Source: Treponema sp. (GTDB lineage: Bacteria > Spirochaetota > Spirochaetia > Treponematales > Treponemataceae). Taken from it: a DNA stretch of 64,000 nt. Every line of letters begins with the position of its first letter. Position 1 is the first letter of the stretch. The translations under genes and the position numbers were made by a program. The notes beneath the pieces were generated by a model. That model was not told the DNA's origin. It saw only the letters and a program-made list of their open reading frames with translations, and did no database searches. The DNA is taken from the NCBI GenBank assembly GCA_017962965.1, contig JAGCUI010000029.1:1-64000 (forward strand), read 5' to 3'. Positions 9,036-18,440 of this stretch are shown here, in pieces.

Positions 9036-10960
9036 AAAAAATCGCTGTTTTTGTTCATAGCATGGCATCTGAATATGCAACTACAGTTGTTTCCGGAATA
9101 TACGATTATTTTAAAGACAAGAAAGATGTCACCCTTTTTATTATTCAAACTCGAAGTCCTCACTATCAGTATGGTATTTCTGAATATCAGTACTGGGCCG
9201 GCGCAGAGTATGCTGTTTCTGATGATATAGACGGCATTATTATTGTCTCAAATACCTACAACTTTATTATGACCATTGATGAAATTCGATCGGTCTTTAA
9301 AAAATACAAAAACAAAAAAATTGTTTCCATTGGTCTGGATTTAAAAATCCCGGGTTCTTATTACACAACTGCTAACCCTGATGGCGTTTACGACGAAATA
9401 GTTGATTACCTTAAAAATAAAAAAGGACGAACAAACATCGGCTTTATGTCTGGAAATCCTACAGGCTCACTTGAATCTCTTGCCCGTTATGAAGCCTATA
9501 AAAAAGCCTTAAAAAAACACGGTCTTGAATATAAAGAAGAAAATGTTTTCCACGCATTTTTTACAATGAACTCTGCAAGCGAAATCTTTCTGGATAAATG
9601 CCGCACAAAAAAAGATGTTCATTTTGATTCTATCATCTGTGCAAACGATATGATGGCATGCGGTATAATGGAAGCACTTCAGTCTTTGGGCTTTAGAATT
9701 CCTGAAGATATTATGATTGTTGGTTTTGATAATACTTCTCATTCGTGCCTTACTTCTCCAACTCTTTCTACAGTAGACCAGGTGATTAAAAAGCAGGGTG
9801 AAATTGCTGCCAAAATGATGAACGATGTTTTGAGAAACAAAAAAGTTAATCAGGTAGTTGAAACTCCTCTCAAAGTGATTTACCGCCGTTCTACAGATTC
9901 AGAAGTGAACTTAACAGAACAGATTCTTGATAACAGAAACCTTCAGCCTGAATATTACAACGACCTTTCAAGAATCAATACACTCCAGGATTTAATCCGC
10001 GGAAACATCACAACAAAAGAATTTATTGATTCATTTATTCACCTTATGGACTGCTCGGGTTATGATTCTGTTTACTGCAGCATCCTTGATTACCCTCTTC
10101 CAAACCTGCGCGAAGATAATTTTACAATTCCGGACCATGCAAAGCTTTTGTTCTATGTAGATCCTGGAAATAAAATTTCTGAATATTACGAAAACGGCCT
10201 TATCATAAAGCCTAAAAAACAGCTTTTTCCAAAGAACACAATTCCTGCGGGAATATACATGTTCCAGCCGCTTTATCTTATTGATTTACAGTACGGATAT
10301 CTTTGCTGTAAGGTTCGCACTCCAAACTTTGCCGCAAACAGTATCACTTTAAAACTTTTGGATACAACAATTATTCAGAATTATGAATTTACAAAAACAA
10401 TGAAGCTCCAGCACTTTCTGGAAGAAGCAAACGAAAAGCTTCTGGAAAATAATTCATCTTTGGATATTCAGTCTAAGACAGATGAACTTACAACACTTTT
10501 AAATCGCCGTGGCTTCTTTGAAAATGGACAAAAGCTCATCAACTTCTCTTTGAGCGTAAAGAACACCGGTATTGTTTGCTTTGGAGATTTGGATAACCTT
10601 AAGATTATTAATGATACATACGGACACGACTTTGGAGACCTCGCCCTTAAAACACAGGCACAGGTTTTTAAAGCAGCTTTCCGTCAGTCAGATATTTTTG
10701 GCCGCTTAAGTGGTGATGAATTTGCCGTAATTGCAAACGGTATGACTTTAGATAACCTTGATTTAGTGCGCAATAAGATTAATTCTTTAAATGCACAGTA
10801 TTCAAAAGAAAATAAGCTTCCGTTTACAATTTCCATAAGTCTTGGATTTGTTCCTTTTACAAGCGAAAATTCAGATTTGACAAAGCTTTTAAAACAGGCA
10901 GACCAGAAGCTCTACGAAGAAAAACGCATTAAGCACGCAAAAAATAATCCTCAGGTTTAA
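9032..10960 (+). CDS. LacI-type sugar-binding domain / GAF-like / GGDEF fusion (diguanylate cyclase)
   Basis: Residues 1-290 form a type I periplasmic-binding-protein fold as in LacI/PurR effector domains (G-I-M-E-A-L-Q-S-L-G-F-R-I-P-E-D-I; V-G-F-D-N-T; L-S-T-V-D-Q). There is neither the LacI helix-turn-helix nor a signal peptide, so it should sit in the cytoplasm. A middle region (about 300-470) looks GAF-like. A GGDEF domain follows (about 480-642), with D-L-D-N-L-K-I-I-N-D-T-Y-G-H. The active motif is SGDEF at 560-564, a tolerated variant of GGDEF. The inhibitory site R-Q-S-D (551-554) is correctly spaced. The likely job, by inference, is coupling an intracellular sugar or metabolite to c-di-GMP. 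Translation starts at TTG behind AAAGGAG. Confidence 0.88.
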   Translation: MKKIAVFVHSMASEYATTVVSGIYDYFKDKKDVTLFIIQTRSPHYQYGISEYQYWAGAEYAVSDDIDGIIIVSNTYNFIMTIDEIRSVFKKYKNKKIVSIGLDLKIPGSYYTTANPDGVYDEIVDYLKNKKGRTNIGFMSGNPTGSLESLARYEAYKKALKKHGLEYKEENVFHAFFTMNSASEIFLDKCRTKKDVHFDSIICANDMMACGIMEALQSLGFRIPEDIMIVGFDNTSHSCLTSPTLSTVDQVIKKQGEIAAKMMNDVLRNKKVNQVVETPLKVIYRRSTDSEVNLTEQILDNRNLQPEYYNDLSRINTLQDLIRGNITTKEFIDSFIHLMDCSGYDSVYCSILDYPLPNLREDNFTIPDHAKLLFYVDPGNKISEYYENGLIIKPKKQLFPKNTIPAGIYMFQPLYLIDLQYGYLCCKVRTPNFAANSITLKLLDTTIIQNYEFTKTMKLQHFLEEANEKLLENNSSLDIQSKTDELTTLLNRRGFFENGQKLINFSLSVKNTGIVCFGDLDNLKIINDTYGHDFGDLALKTQAQVFKAAFRQSDIFGRLSGDEFAVIANGMTLDNLDLVRNKINSLNAQYSKENKLPFTISISLGFVPFTSENSDLTKLLKQADQKLYEEKRIKHAKNNPQV

Positions 10961-10964
10961 TCTT

Positions 10965-11459
10965 TTATTCAGATTTTTCTTCTTCCTGCTCACGGATTAA
11001 TTCAAGCACCTCTTCTTTTTTTAAAGGTTTATTTGCAACATAAGCATGCTTGTTTTTTTCAATCTCTTCAAAGCTCCAGAGGCGCCCCTTATTCATTCCG
11101 GGACACTCCTGGGCACATTCATCCCATGTTTTTTTATCTTTAATCATCCATGCCCAGAAAGGATAAGTTGAACACTGAACAGGACGCGCAGAATAAGCCG
11201 AACAGCCGTTTTGCCAGAGAATGCAGTCGTAATTTTTTTGTTCCAGCAGGGCGAGCACGGTTTCTCCATAATAATAATCAGCCCAGCGGCAGTATTTTTC
11301 TACAAAGTCTTTTATTTTGAGGTTATAAAAATTACAAAGCTCGGTTAAATCTCTTTTAGAAAGATAAACAAACCCGGGAGAATGTCCGCAGCAAAACGAG
11401 CAACGCTGGCACTCAAAATGCAGGCCCTGGGAATAAAATTTATTTACATCGTCTGACAT
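10965..11459 (-). CDS. YkgJ-family cysteine-cluster protein
   Basis: A 164-residue protein with the YkgJ/CxxCxxCC pattern. C-Q-R-C-S-F-C-C stands near the N-terminus, followed by C-I-L-W-Q-N-G-C-S-A-Y, R-P-V-Q-C-S-T-Y-P-F and E-C-P-G. Members are thought to bind zinc or an iron-sulphur cluster, and their function is poorly known. I chose ATG 11459 (M-S-D-D-V-N-K-F). A longer reading from 11516 adds 19 unlikely hydrophobic residues. The C-terminal tail is highly charged. It converges on the GGDEF fusion gene with a four-base gap. Confidence 0.85.
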   Translation of the reverse strand: MSDDVNKFYSQGLHFECQRCSFCCGHSPGFVYLSKRDLTELCNFYNLKIKDFVEKYCRWADYYYGETVLALLEQKNYDCILWQNGCSAYSARPVQCSTYPFWAWMIKDKKTWDECAQECPGMNKGRLWSFEEIEKNKHAYVANKPLKKEEVLELIREQEEEKSE

Positions 11460-11571
11460 AGATTTGAATATATCACAGAACAAGGGTTTGTAAAATATAA
11501 AACAGGAACTTACCACACGGATAAAATATGATATACTTATAAAAAGAATTCTAAAAAATCATGGGGAAGAT

Positions 11572-12804
11572 ATGAAAAAAATTATTGGTACAATTTTGAT
11601 TGGACTTGTTGTTTTTTCTCTGGCAGGATGTAAAAAAGAAAAAAATGACAGCATGGTAAAGGAAATCAAAAAGCCTGTGGTAATCAGTTTACCTGAAAAA
11701 ACAGAAAGGCTTTGTGATTTAACTCAAAAGTATGGTTTTAAATTCGGTGTGTGCATCAATTACCCTCAGGTAAGTAATACCGGTTATTTAAAACTCATTT
11801 CGGATGATTACAACACAATCACAGCAACAAACGAATTCAAGGCTTACTCTCTGGCAAAGCAGTATCCTTCTATCGAAAACAAAAAATTAACAATGGATTA
11901 TACCCAGGCTGATGCAATTGCAAAAAAAGCACAGGAATTGGGAATCGGTATCCGCGGACACGCACTTGTTTGGGATGCTTATATGCCCGACTGGTATTTC
12001 CGCGAAGGCTTTAATAACGGAGCAGATTTTGTAGATGCAAAAACAATGAAAGAACGCCTCCGCTACTATATTACAGAAGTAATTACACACTTTGAAACAA
12101 ACTTTCCTGGTGTTGTTTACTGCTGGGATGTTGTAAACGAAGCTGTTGCAGATTCTCCAAACGACGCTTTTGAAGGAAATGAATTTCTTTGCAGAAAAAC
12201 ACGCGACGGAAAACCAAACCTTTTTGCACAGGTGCTCGGTCAGGATTATGTAAAGCTTGCTTTCCAGTATGCACGTGAAGCTGTAAATAAAGTAAATCCT
12301 GATATCAAGCTTTATTACAACGATTACAATACCTTCCAGCCTGCAAAACGCGACAACATTATTAAAATGGTTCAGTATTTGAATAAAAAAGACTGGCTCT
12401 GCGACGGAGTTGGTATGCAGGGATATATCGGTGGTTTTGGTACACAGGGCGGCTGTATGAATCCTAACGACATCAACCTTATTCGTGCCGCAATCTTAAA
12501 ATACGGGGAGCTTGATGTAGAAGTTCAGCTTACAGAAGTTGCAGTAAGAAACTACAAAGACGATGATGAAACAATGGAACGCCATGCAAAATTCTACGGG
12601 GAATTATTTAATATGCTTAAACAAATAAACACCCCGGAAAGCTCACCATTTAAGGCAATTACAATCTGGGGTGTTTGTGATAAACCTGGAATGAGCAAAA
12701 CATCTTATGATTACAAGATGAATGGCCCGTTCTGTGGTCTTTACGGAGAATACGGCAATATTAAACAATCATACGCCGAAGTCTACAACATATTAAAAAA
12801 TTAG
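11572..12804 (+). CDS. Endo-1,4-beta-xylanase, GH10, predicted lipoprotein
   Basis: Cuts the xylan backbone with retention of configuration. A lipoprotein signal ends L-A-G-C (Cys20), so the enzyme should be anchored on the outside of a membrane. GH10 landmarks are T-A-T-N-E-F-K, R-G-H-A-L-V-W, W-D-V-V-N-E-A (acid/base Glu), N-D-Y-N, G-V-G-M-Q-G and V-Q-L-T-E-V (nucleophile Glu). Two positions differ from the usual family form. R-G-H-A-L-V-W is followed by D instead of His, and the nucleophile block reads T-E-V rather than T-E-L-D, so it is a divergent GH10. GGGGAAG lies just before the start. Its stop interlocks with that of the facing GH120 gene (TTAG at 12801-12804). Confidence 0.92.
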   Translation: MKKIIGTILIGLVVFSLAGCKKEKNDSMVKEIKKPVVISLPEKTERLCDLTQKYGFKFGVCINYPQVSNTGYLKLISDDYNTITATNEFKAYSLAKQYPSIENKKLTMDYTQADAIAKKAQELGIGIRGHALVWDAYMPDWYFREGFNNGADFVDAKTMKERLRYYITEVITHFETNFPGVVYCWDVVNEAVADSPNDAFEGNEFLCRKTRDGKPNLFAQVLGQDYVKLAFQYAREAVNKVNPDIKLYYNDYNTFQPAKRDNIIKMVQYLNKKDWLCDGVGMQGYIGGFGTQGGCMNPNDINLIRAAILKYGELDVEVQLTEVAVRNYKDDDETMERHAKFYGELFNMLKQINTPESSPFKAITIWGVCDKPGMSKTSYDYKMNGPFCGLYGEYGNIKQSYAEVYNILKN

Positions 12805-14828
12805 AACAACGGTTTTGTAATTTCAAATCCGTCTGCAAAAGGACCCGCGATTGGAGCGCTTGTTCTCTTTACACCAATAAAGTCGGTGTCGAAGGTAATA
12901 GGTGTTCCGTCCGGGTTCTCATATTTTTCTTCAGGCTCAAATGCCATCATGATATCATCTGTGTGCATGAGCTTGCATCTCTTTCTTGGAAGGAATTCAT
13001 AAAGATTTGTTTTTAAGAAAATCTTTCCATCCTTTTCTTCATAACCGATTGTTACCTTATCGCCCTTACAGATAATGGCATCCTTTTCTTTTTTCATAGG
13101 TTTTGCGCCGTTAAAGTACACATTTCCTTCAGCCCATACAGGAAGCTCTGTGTAATAACGGTCTGTAGTCTGAGAACCCATTCCGCAATAGCCTTCGAAA
13201 AGCTTTTCCCATTCTTTAAAAGTTGGATATTTATCGTATTTAAAGGTTCCGGCAATAATATTTCCGTCATCCCAGTCGTTCTTGTCTTTTTCGCACTGAA
13301 TCATTCCTGCTTTTAAGAAAGGACGCATTTTCTGCTGGATAAAAATATTATTGTAGAATTTACAGTCGCCGTGAAGAATTGTCATAAATCCTGCAACTTC
13401 TGTTCTGTGAGGCATGTGATATGGAGTAAAACGAGGACATGGTTTATGTGGAGCACCATTGTTTACGCCCTTTCCAACAGCACAGATACCGCCTGCAATA
13501 ATGTTATGAACCATTGCAACACCCTGAGTTGCAAGCTTTACTGCCTTATCAGAAAGGAAGATGTTGTTGTCCAAAAGTGTTGGTCCGTGTGAAACTTCGA
13601 TGAATAAATCTTCTGCACATCCGCCGGCACTTTCCTTATTCTGATTGTATTCCTTTGGAAGAACATTGTCGTGGAAGAAATTCTGTGTTACGCGTGTTCC
13701 CTGTGCCTGCCAGTCGAGCCACATTCCGCGAGTACAGTGGTGAATATGATTCCTTCTGAAAATACAGTCGATTGCGGCATGCATTTTAATTCCACCGATT
13801 TCTGCTCCGGCAAGATTCTGCTTGTTGTTGATATGGTGAATGTGATTGTCTTCTATAATAGAGAATACTCCGCCAAGATGACCTACAATTCCAGTCTGTC
13901 CGCAGTCGTGGATGTTGCAGCGGCGAACAATGTGAGAACCGATTCTTTCCTTTGTCCAACCTTCTGCCTGTGCCTGGCATATACAGTCTCTTTCTGTCTG
14001 AGTTCCGTCTTTAAACTTCCATTTGAGCCATTTGTTGTCGTTATTAGGCTGACAGTATTTTCCCAAAGATATTCCCGAACACTTTGATTCAAAAACATCG
14101 CAGTCTTCGATAATCCAGCCCTTAGACCAGTGAGGACCAATCATTCCTTCCTGATAAGCTGTTGGTGGCGCCCACTGAGTTGCAGCCTTTGAAACACGGA
14201 AGCCTTTTAAAGTGATATATCCCTTTCCTTCTTCTTCCGGATAAAAGCATGCTCTTCTTACACTGATTTCTACTACTTCCTTGTTTGGATCCTTTCCCTG
14301 AAAATTTGCAAAGAAAACAGTTTCGTCGGTTTTTTTATCCTGCTCTGTGTACCACACATATTTTGTAAATTCCTGATCCCATGAAGGAACATAAATTTCA
14401 GGATTCTGAACATCAAATTTTTTCTGAACCTCATACATTGATTTTCCGTTTAAGAAAACATCTCCTGTATGAGCAACCATGTAAGCAATGAACCAGTCTC
14501 CGCTTACCAAAGTTGTAAAAGGATTGTATTTTCCAAAAACTTTGTTTGAAACGCGCGCAGTATAAACATCACCGGAAACCTTAGTCCAGTTTTTAATCTG
14601 TTCTGCACCGGTAATATGAGCGGCAAGAGGTTTTTCGGACCGATAAGTAATACGTTTTTTTTCAGTTCCCCCGTTTTTTGGATTTACCCATTCACGATAA
14701 ATTCCTGGGGCAACAATAACTTCATCTCCAGGTTCAGCAATCTTAGCTGCTGATTGAATTTTTTTAAAAGGCTTTTCTTTTGAACCGTCCCCTACAGATG
14801 TGGCAGACGCATTTACATAATATTTCAT
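12801..14828 (-). CDS. Beta-xylosidase, GH120 (right-handed beta-helix)
   Basis: A 675-residue protein without signal peptide that matches the GH120 pattern typified by Thermoanaerobacterium XylC. Matching blocks are G-D-E-V-I-V-A-P-G-I-Y-R-E-W-V near the start, W-A-P-P-T-A, W-S-K-G-W-I-I-E-D and G-H-L-G-G-V-F-S. The expected catalytic residues are present: the nucleophile Asp372 in W-L-D-W-Q-A-Q-G-T-R and the acid/base Glu411 in F-I-E-V-S-H-G-P. It should release xylose from short xylo-oligosaccharides in the cytoplasm, downstream of the GH10 enzyme encoded tail to tail. The family assignment rests on remembered sequence similarity. A general beta-helix protein is the fallback reading. Confidence 0.88.
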   Translation of the reverse strand: MKYYVNASATSVGDGSKEKPFKKIQSAAKIAEPGDEVIVAPGIYREWVNPKNGGTEKKRITYRSEKPLAAHITGAEQIKNWTKVSGDVYTARVSNKVFGKYNPFTTLVSGDWFIAYMVAHTGDVFLNGKSMYEVQKKFDVQNPEIYVPSWDQEFTKYVWYTEQDKKTDETVFFANFQGKDPNKEVVEISVRRACFYPEEEGKGYITLKGFRVSKAATQWAPPTAYQEGMIGPHWSKGWIIEDCDVFESKCSGISLGKYCQPNNDNKWLKWKFKDGTQTERDCICQAQAEGWTKERIGSHIVRRCNIHDCGQTGIVGHLGGVFSIIEDNHIHHINNKQNLAGAEIGGIKMHAAIDCIFRRNHIHHCTRGMWLDWQAQGTRVTQNFFHDNVLPKEYNQNKESAGGCAEDLFIEVSHGPTLLDNNIFLSDKAVKLATQGVAMVHNIIAGGICAVGKGVNNGAPHKPCPRFTPYHMPHRTEVAGFMTILHGDCKFYNNIFIQQKMRPFLKAGMIQCEKDKNDWDDGNIIAGTFKYDKYPTFKEWEKLFEGYCGMGSQTTDRYYTELPVWAEGNVYFNGAKPMKKEKDAIICKGDKVTIGYEEKDGKIFLKTNLYEFLPRKRCKLMHTDDIMMAFEPEEKYENPDGTPITFDTDFIGVKRTSAPIAGPFADGFEITKPLF

Positions 14829-14959
14829 AAGTCCTCCAACATTAATTTACCATGAGTTTTAAAAAAAAGTATTAAAAAAATGCAATAAAGTTGGATATTT
14901 TCGTCAAATTATTCATACAAATTCTTTATAGAAATTAACAATTTACAAAACTTGCAAAA

Positions 14960-16324
14960 ATGTACTATAAATCTATGGATATGAATAAGAAAAACAGAGG
15001 TGCCCTTCCAATGCTCCAGCTTACTTTTCCGCTGGCAATGGAACAGATTTTCAGGGTTTTAGTTTCTACAGCCGATACTCTCATGCTCAGTGGTTACGAC
15101 AACAGTGCCGCAGCCGGAGTTGCAGTTACAGCTCAGTATGTTTTCTTTTTAAATTTGATTTTTTCTGTCATCGCAACAGGATGTTCAATTGTTCTTTCGC
15201 AGTACATCGGAGCGCAAAAGCATAAGGAAGAATTAAATCACATTGCACAGGCCAGCGCGGTGATGATGGTTTTGATTTCCATTGTTTTAACGGTTGCCGT
15301 TATTTTTGGAACAGGCCCGATTTTAAGCCTCTACGATCTTGAACCGGACGTTCGCTCTTCTGCTACAACTTATTTTGTTATCTTTGGCGGCATCTGCTGC
15401 TTCTTTAACGCATTCAGTCTTTTGCAGGGTTCAATTTTAAGAACCTACGGATATACAAAAGAAGCGATGATTACTTCGATTGTAGCAAACATCATCAACG
15501 TTTTGGGAAATGCAATTTCTATTTACGGATGGTTCGGTCTTCCTGTAACAGGTGTTGCCGGTGTTGCATGGTCTTCCGGTATTTCTATGATAGTTTCGTT
15601 CTTTATGTTCATCTATTATATTAAACGCCGTAGGGATGTTCAGTTCAGCCTCAAAAAGATTTTAAATGTTCCGATTCAAAGCTACAGAAAGGTTTTATCT
15701 GTTGGTATTCCAACTGCCGGCGAAAGTCTTTCTTACAACATCAGCCAGATTTTAATTATGAAGATGATTACAGGGCTTGGAACAAACGCTATTGCCGCAC
15801 AAAACTACACTCAGACAGTAATGAGATTTGTTTTTGCCATTGCAATTTCAATCGGAAACGCTACACAGATAAAAGCCGGCTACCTTGTGGGTTCAAAACA
15901 AAGCGATGTAGCCTATAAAAAGGTTATTAAATATCAGCTCATTGCTACAGCTTGCTCTACTTCCCTTGTTATTCTTGCAAACATCTTTAAAAATCCGATT
16001 ATCAGCCTCTTCCCGAATATTCCAGAGCTCAGAGAATACATGAAGATTCTTTTTACCTGCAGTATTTATATAGAAATCGGACGAACACTGAACCTTGTAT
16101 ACGTTGGTGCTTTAAAAGGTGCCGGCGACATCAAGTTCCCTGTTTTCTACGGAATCTTTTCTATGTGGGGCATAATGGTTTTAGGAAGCTGGATTTTTGG
16201 CATTAAGCTTGGCTTTGGTCTTGCAGCCTTCTATTTGAGCATTGGTACCGACGAAACAACCCGCGGAATCGTAATGTTATTCAGATGGAAAAGTAAAAGA
16301 TGGAAAAAACACGCTTTAGTATAG
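14960..16324 (+). CDS. MATE family efflux transporter
   Basis: A 12-helix inner-membrane antiporter of the MATE (MatE) superfamily, 454 residues, the usual length. Two homologous six-helix halves are visible (first block P-L-A-M-E-Q-I-F-R-V-L-V-S-T-A-D-T; second V-G-I-P-T-A-G-E-S-L-S-Y). Drug or metabolite export driven by Na+ or H+ is the family role, and the substrate is unknown. The exact start is uncertain: ATG occurs at 14960, 14975 and 14981, none with a clear ribosome binding site. It precedes the MoxR operon by 35 bases on the same strand. Confidence 0.92.
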   Translation: MYYKSMDMNKKNRGALPMLQLTFPLAMEQIFRVLVSTADTLMLSGYDNSAAAGVAVTAQYVFFLNLIFSVIATGCSIVLSQYIGAQKHKEELNHIAQASAVMMVLISIVLTVAVIFGTGPILSLYDLEPDVRSSATTYFVIFGGICCFFNAFSLLQGSILRTYGYTKEAMITSIVANIINVLGNAISIYGWFGLPVTGVAGVAWSSGISMIVSFFMFIYYIKRRRDVQFSLKKILNVPIQSYRKVLSVGIPTAGESLSYNISQILIMKMITGLGTNAIAAQNYTQTVMRFVFAIAISIGNATQIKAGYLVGSKQSDVAYKKVIKYQLIATACSTSLVILANIFKNPIISLFPNIPELREYMKILFTCSIYIEIGRTLNLVYVGALKGAGDIKFPVFYGIFSMWGIMVLGSWIFGIKLGFGLAAFYLSIGTDETTRGIVMLFRWKSKRWKKHALV

Positions 16325-16359
16325 TATAATAAAATAATAAAACGCTTTAGGGAGTGTCT

Positions 16360-17283
16360 ATGATTAAAGAACTATCCGGCCAGATTAACAAATATTTTAT
16401 TGGAAAGGAAGAAATTGTAAAAAATGTCCTTATTTGTCTTTTGTCAGGAGGTCACGTTCTTTTAGAAGATGTTCCCGGCGTTGGAAAAACAACTTTAGCA
16501 AAAACCCTTTCAAAATCAATTGACTCAAGCTTTGGACGCATCCAGTTTACTCCGGATACACTTCCGGGTGATATTCTTGGTGTAAATGTTTACAATGCAA
16601 AAAAGCAGGAATTTGAATATAAAGAAGGAATCATTTCAAACCAGCTCATCCTTGCAGACGAAATAAACCGCACTTCTCCAAAAACACAGTCGGCACTTTT
16701 AGAAGCAATGGCAGAGGGCCAGACAACAATAGACGGAGTGGTTCATAAGCTCCCCGACCCTTTTATGGTAATTGCAACTCAAAACCCGATTGAATTTATG
16801 GGAACCTATCCTCTACCTGAAGCACAGTTAGACCGTTTTATGATGAAGCTTTCCATCGGATATCCTGGAGAAGAAAGTGAAATACAGATGGCGCAGAACT
16901 TCGCAGACGGCCTTAGTATAGAAGATATAAAACCTGTCTGCACAACAAAAGACATTATTAAGGCCAAAAAAGACGTAGAAAAAATTCATATTTCAAACGA
17001 ACTCATTGCTTATGCAAGAAGCATAATCGACTATACAAGAAACGAAGAAAAAATCAGCCTTGGGGCAAGTCCACGTGCACTTTTAAATCTTATAAGGGCA
17101 TCTCAGGCACTTGCTTACATAAACCAGAGGGATTTTGTAAAGCCTGATGATATAAAGGAAGTTGCTGTAAATGTTCTTCATCACAGGGTTATGCTTTCTT
17201 CCGAGGCAAAAATTTCCAGGGAAAATGTGGATGAGCTTTTATTGTGGCTCATTGGTAAAGCAGACGTGCCAACCGAAAAATGA
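16360..17283 (+). CDS. MoxR-family AAA+ ATPase
   Basis: A 307-residue cytoplasmic AAA+ chaperone-like ATPase. It has Walker A D-V-P-G-V-G-K-T-T, Walker B L-A-D-E-I-N-R, the block S-A-L-L-E-A-M-A-E-G, sensor 1 A-T-Q-N-P-I-E and an arginine region G-A-S-P-R-A. I chose ATG 16360 because GGAG at 16351-16354 is well spaced for it. A GTG at 16354 would add two residues but overlaps that site. The stop overlaps the DUF58 start by four bases (ATGA), so translation is coupled. MoxR-DUF58-transglutaminase sets are widespread and thought to assemble or mature metal-containing or surface complexes. The client here is unknown. Confidence 0.95.
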   Translation: MIKELSGQINKYFIGKEEIVKNVLICLLSGGHVLLEDVPGVGKTTLAKTLSKSIDSSFGRIQFTPDTLPGDILGVNVYNAKKQEFEYKEGIISNQLILADEINRTSPKTQSALLEAMAEGQTTIDGVVHKLPDPFMVIATQNPIEFMGTYPLPEAQLDRFMMKLSIGYPGEESEIQMAQNFADGLSIEDIKPVCTTKDIIKAKKDVEKIHISNELIAYARSIIDYTRNEEKISLGASPRALLNLIRASQALAYINQRDFVKPDDIKEVAVNVLHHRVMLSSEAKISRENVDELLLWLIGKADVPTEK

Positions 17284-18440
17284 GAAGAAACCGATTATTC
17301 GTTTTAGCACTCTGGATTCTCTCCCTTGTAGGAATAAGTATTTCGGGCGGTCCTGTTACATACGGATTTTTTTATGCAGTAACCTTAATCCCGATTATTT
17401 CCCTCATTAATATTGCAGCCGTAGTTTCCCAGTACAGAATACATCAGACTCTGGAAGGAAAATATTTTACAAGCAACGAGCCCATCCCTTTTAATTTTAC
17501 GCTGCAGAACGAAACCTTTTTTACCTTTCCAAGCCTCCGTTTAAAATTTTACACAACCTTTTCCACAGTAAACGATTTTGACGACACAAAGGAATTTGAA
17601 ATTCTTCCCGACACAGGTATTAAAAAAAGAACAACCTTGGTTTGTAAATATCGCGGAGTATATGAGGTTGGCTACAAGCAGCTGGAAGTTCGCGACTGCT
17701 TTCATCTTTTTTGCATAAAGATAAAAAACCCTGAAACACTTAAGGTAAACATCCGGCCAAAGCTTTTTGATTTAGACAGTTTAAAAACACTTTCCATTTC
17801 TAAGCTTTCCAAGGCTTCTTCCTATAATTTTTCTGAATACCCTGATGTTTTAACCCGCGAATACCAGGAGGGCGACAGTCCAAAACTCATAAACTGGAAG
17901 CAGAGTGCAAGACAGCAAAAGCTCATGGTCCGCTCAATGATTGGAGACATTCAGCAGTCTGTAAGTATAATTTTGGGCTCGCAGAGGGATTCCATGGACA
18001 ATAAGGTTTTTCTTCCCCTCGAAAATAAACTTCTGGAAATTGCTCTGGCTTTAACAAATCACTGTCTTAAAAAAAGCACACCGGTAAATATTTTTTATAA
18101 GCAGGATGAGCTTCATTCTTACTTTGTACAGGACTCAATTTCGTTCCAGAGCTTTTATGATGAGCTTTCCATAATGCAGTTTTCTACAGGCTACCAGAAT
18201 GACGACACAATATATCTTCTTTCCGAAAACCCTGCCCTCTTTAATTCAAAGCTCGTAATCTTTATTCTTCCAAAATGGACTGTGGCAGACCAGGTCCTTA
18301 TGGAAAAATTACAGAAATACAACATCGGCACAAAAGCCTACATCGTTTGCGATTCACAAAGCGACTATACACAAATACCGCAGTCCCAGATTGATTTAAC
18401 CTTACTTACAAGCGGGGCAAAGCTGGAGGAAGAGTTATGA
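17280..18440 (+). CDS. DUF58 membrane protein
   Basis: A 386-residue protein with two adjacent N-terminal hydrophobic segments (about residues 5-50). A beta-rich middle follows, then the DUF58 core E-Y-Q-E-G-D-S-P-K-L-I-N-W-K-Q-S-A-R (about 195-215). DUF58 domains carry a von Willebrand A-like fold and nearly always accompany MoxR ATPases. The gene overlaps moxR by four bases upstream and the transglutaminase-like gene by four downstream. The three products therefore probably work in one membrane complex. Confidence 0.9.
   Translation: MRRNRLFVLALWILSLVGISISGGPVTYGFFYAVTLIPIISLINIAAVVSQYRIHQTLEGKYFTSNEPIPFNFTLQNETFFTFPSLRLKFYTTFSTVNDFDDTKEFEILPDTGIKKRTTLVCKYRGVYEVGYKQLEVRDCFHLFCIKIKNPETLKVNIRPKLFDLDSLKTLSISKLSKASSYNFSEYPDVLTREYQEGDSPKLINWKQSARQQKLMVRSMIGDIQQSVSIILGSQRDSMDNKVFLPLENKLLEIALALTNHCLKKSTPVNIFYKQDELHSYFVQDSISFQSFYDELSIMQFSTGYQNDDTIYLLSENPALFNSKLVIFILPKWTVADQVLMEKLQKYNIGTKAYIVCDSQSDYTQIPQSQIDLTLLTSGAKLEEEL

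Noticed and set aside
13371-14140. Long open frames antisense to or overlapping the GH120 gene
   Set aside because: They lack family similarity and overlap a well-supported gene; also true for the open frames opposite hsdR, htpG and the chemoreceptor.
16339-16351. TAAAACGCTTTAG before moxR, similar to the GTAAAACGTTTAAC operator
   Set aside because: The halves are offset by one base and the dyad is broken; similarity is probably due to AT-rich sequence.
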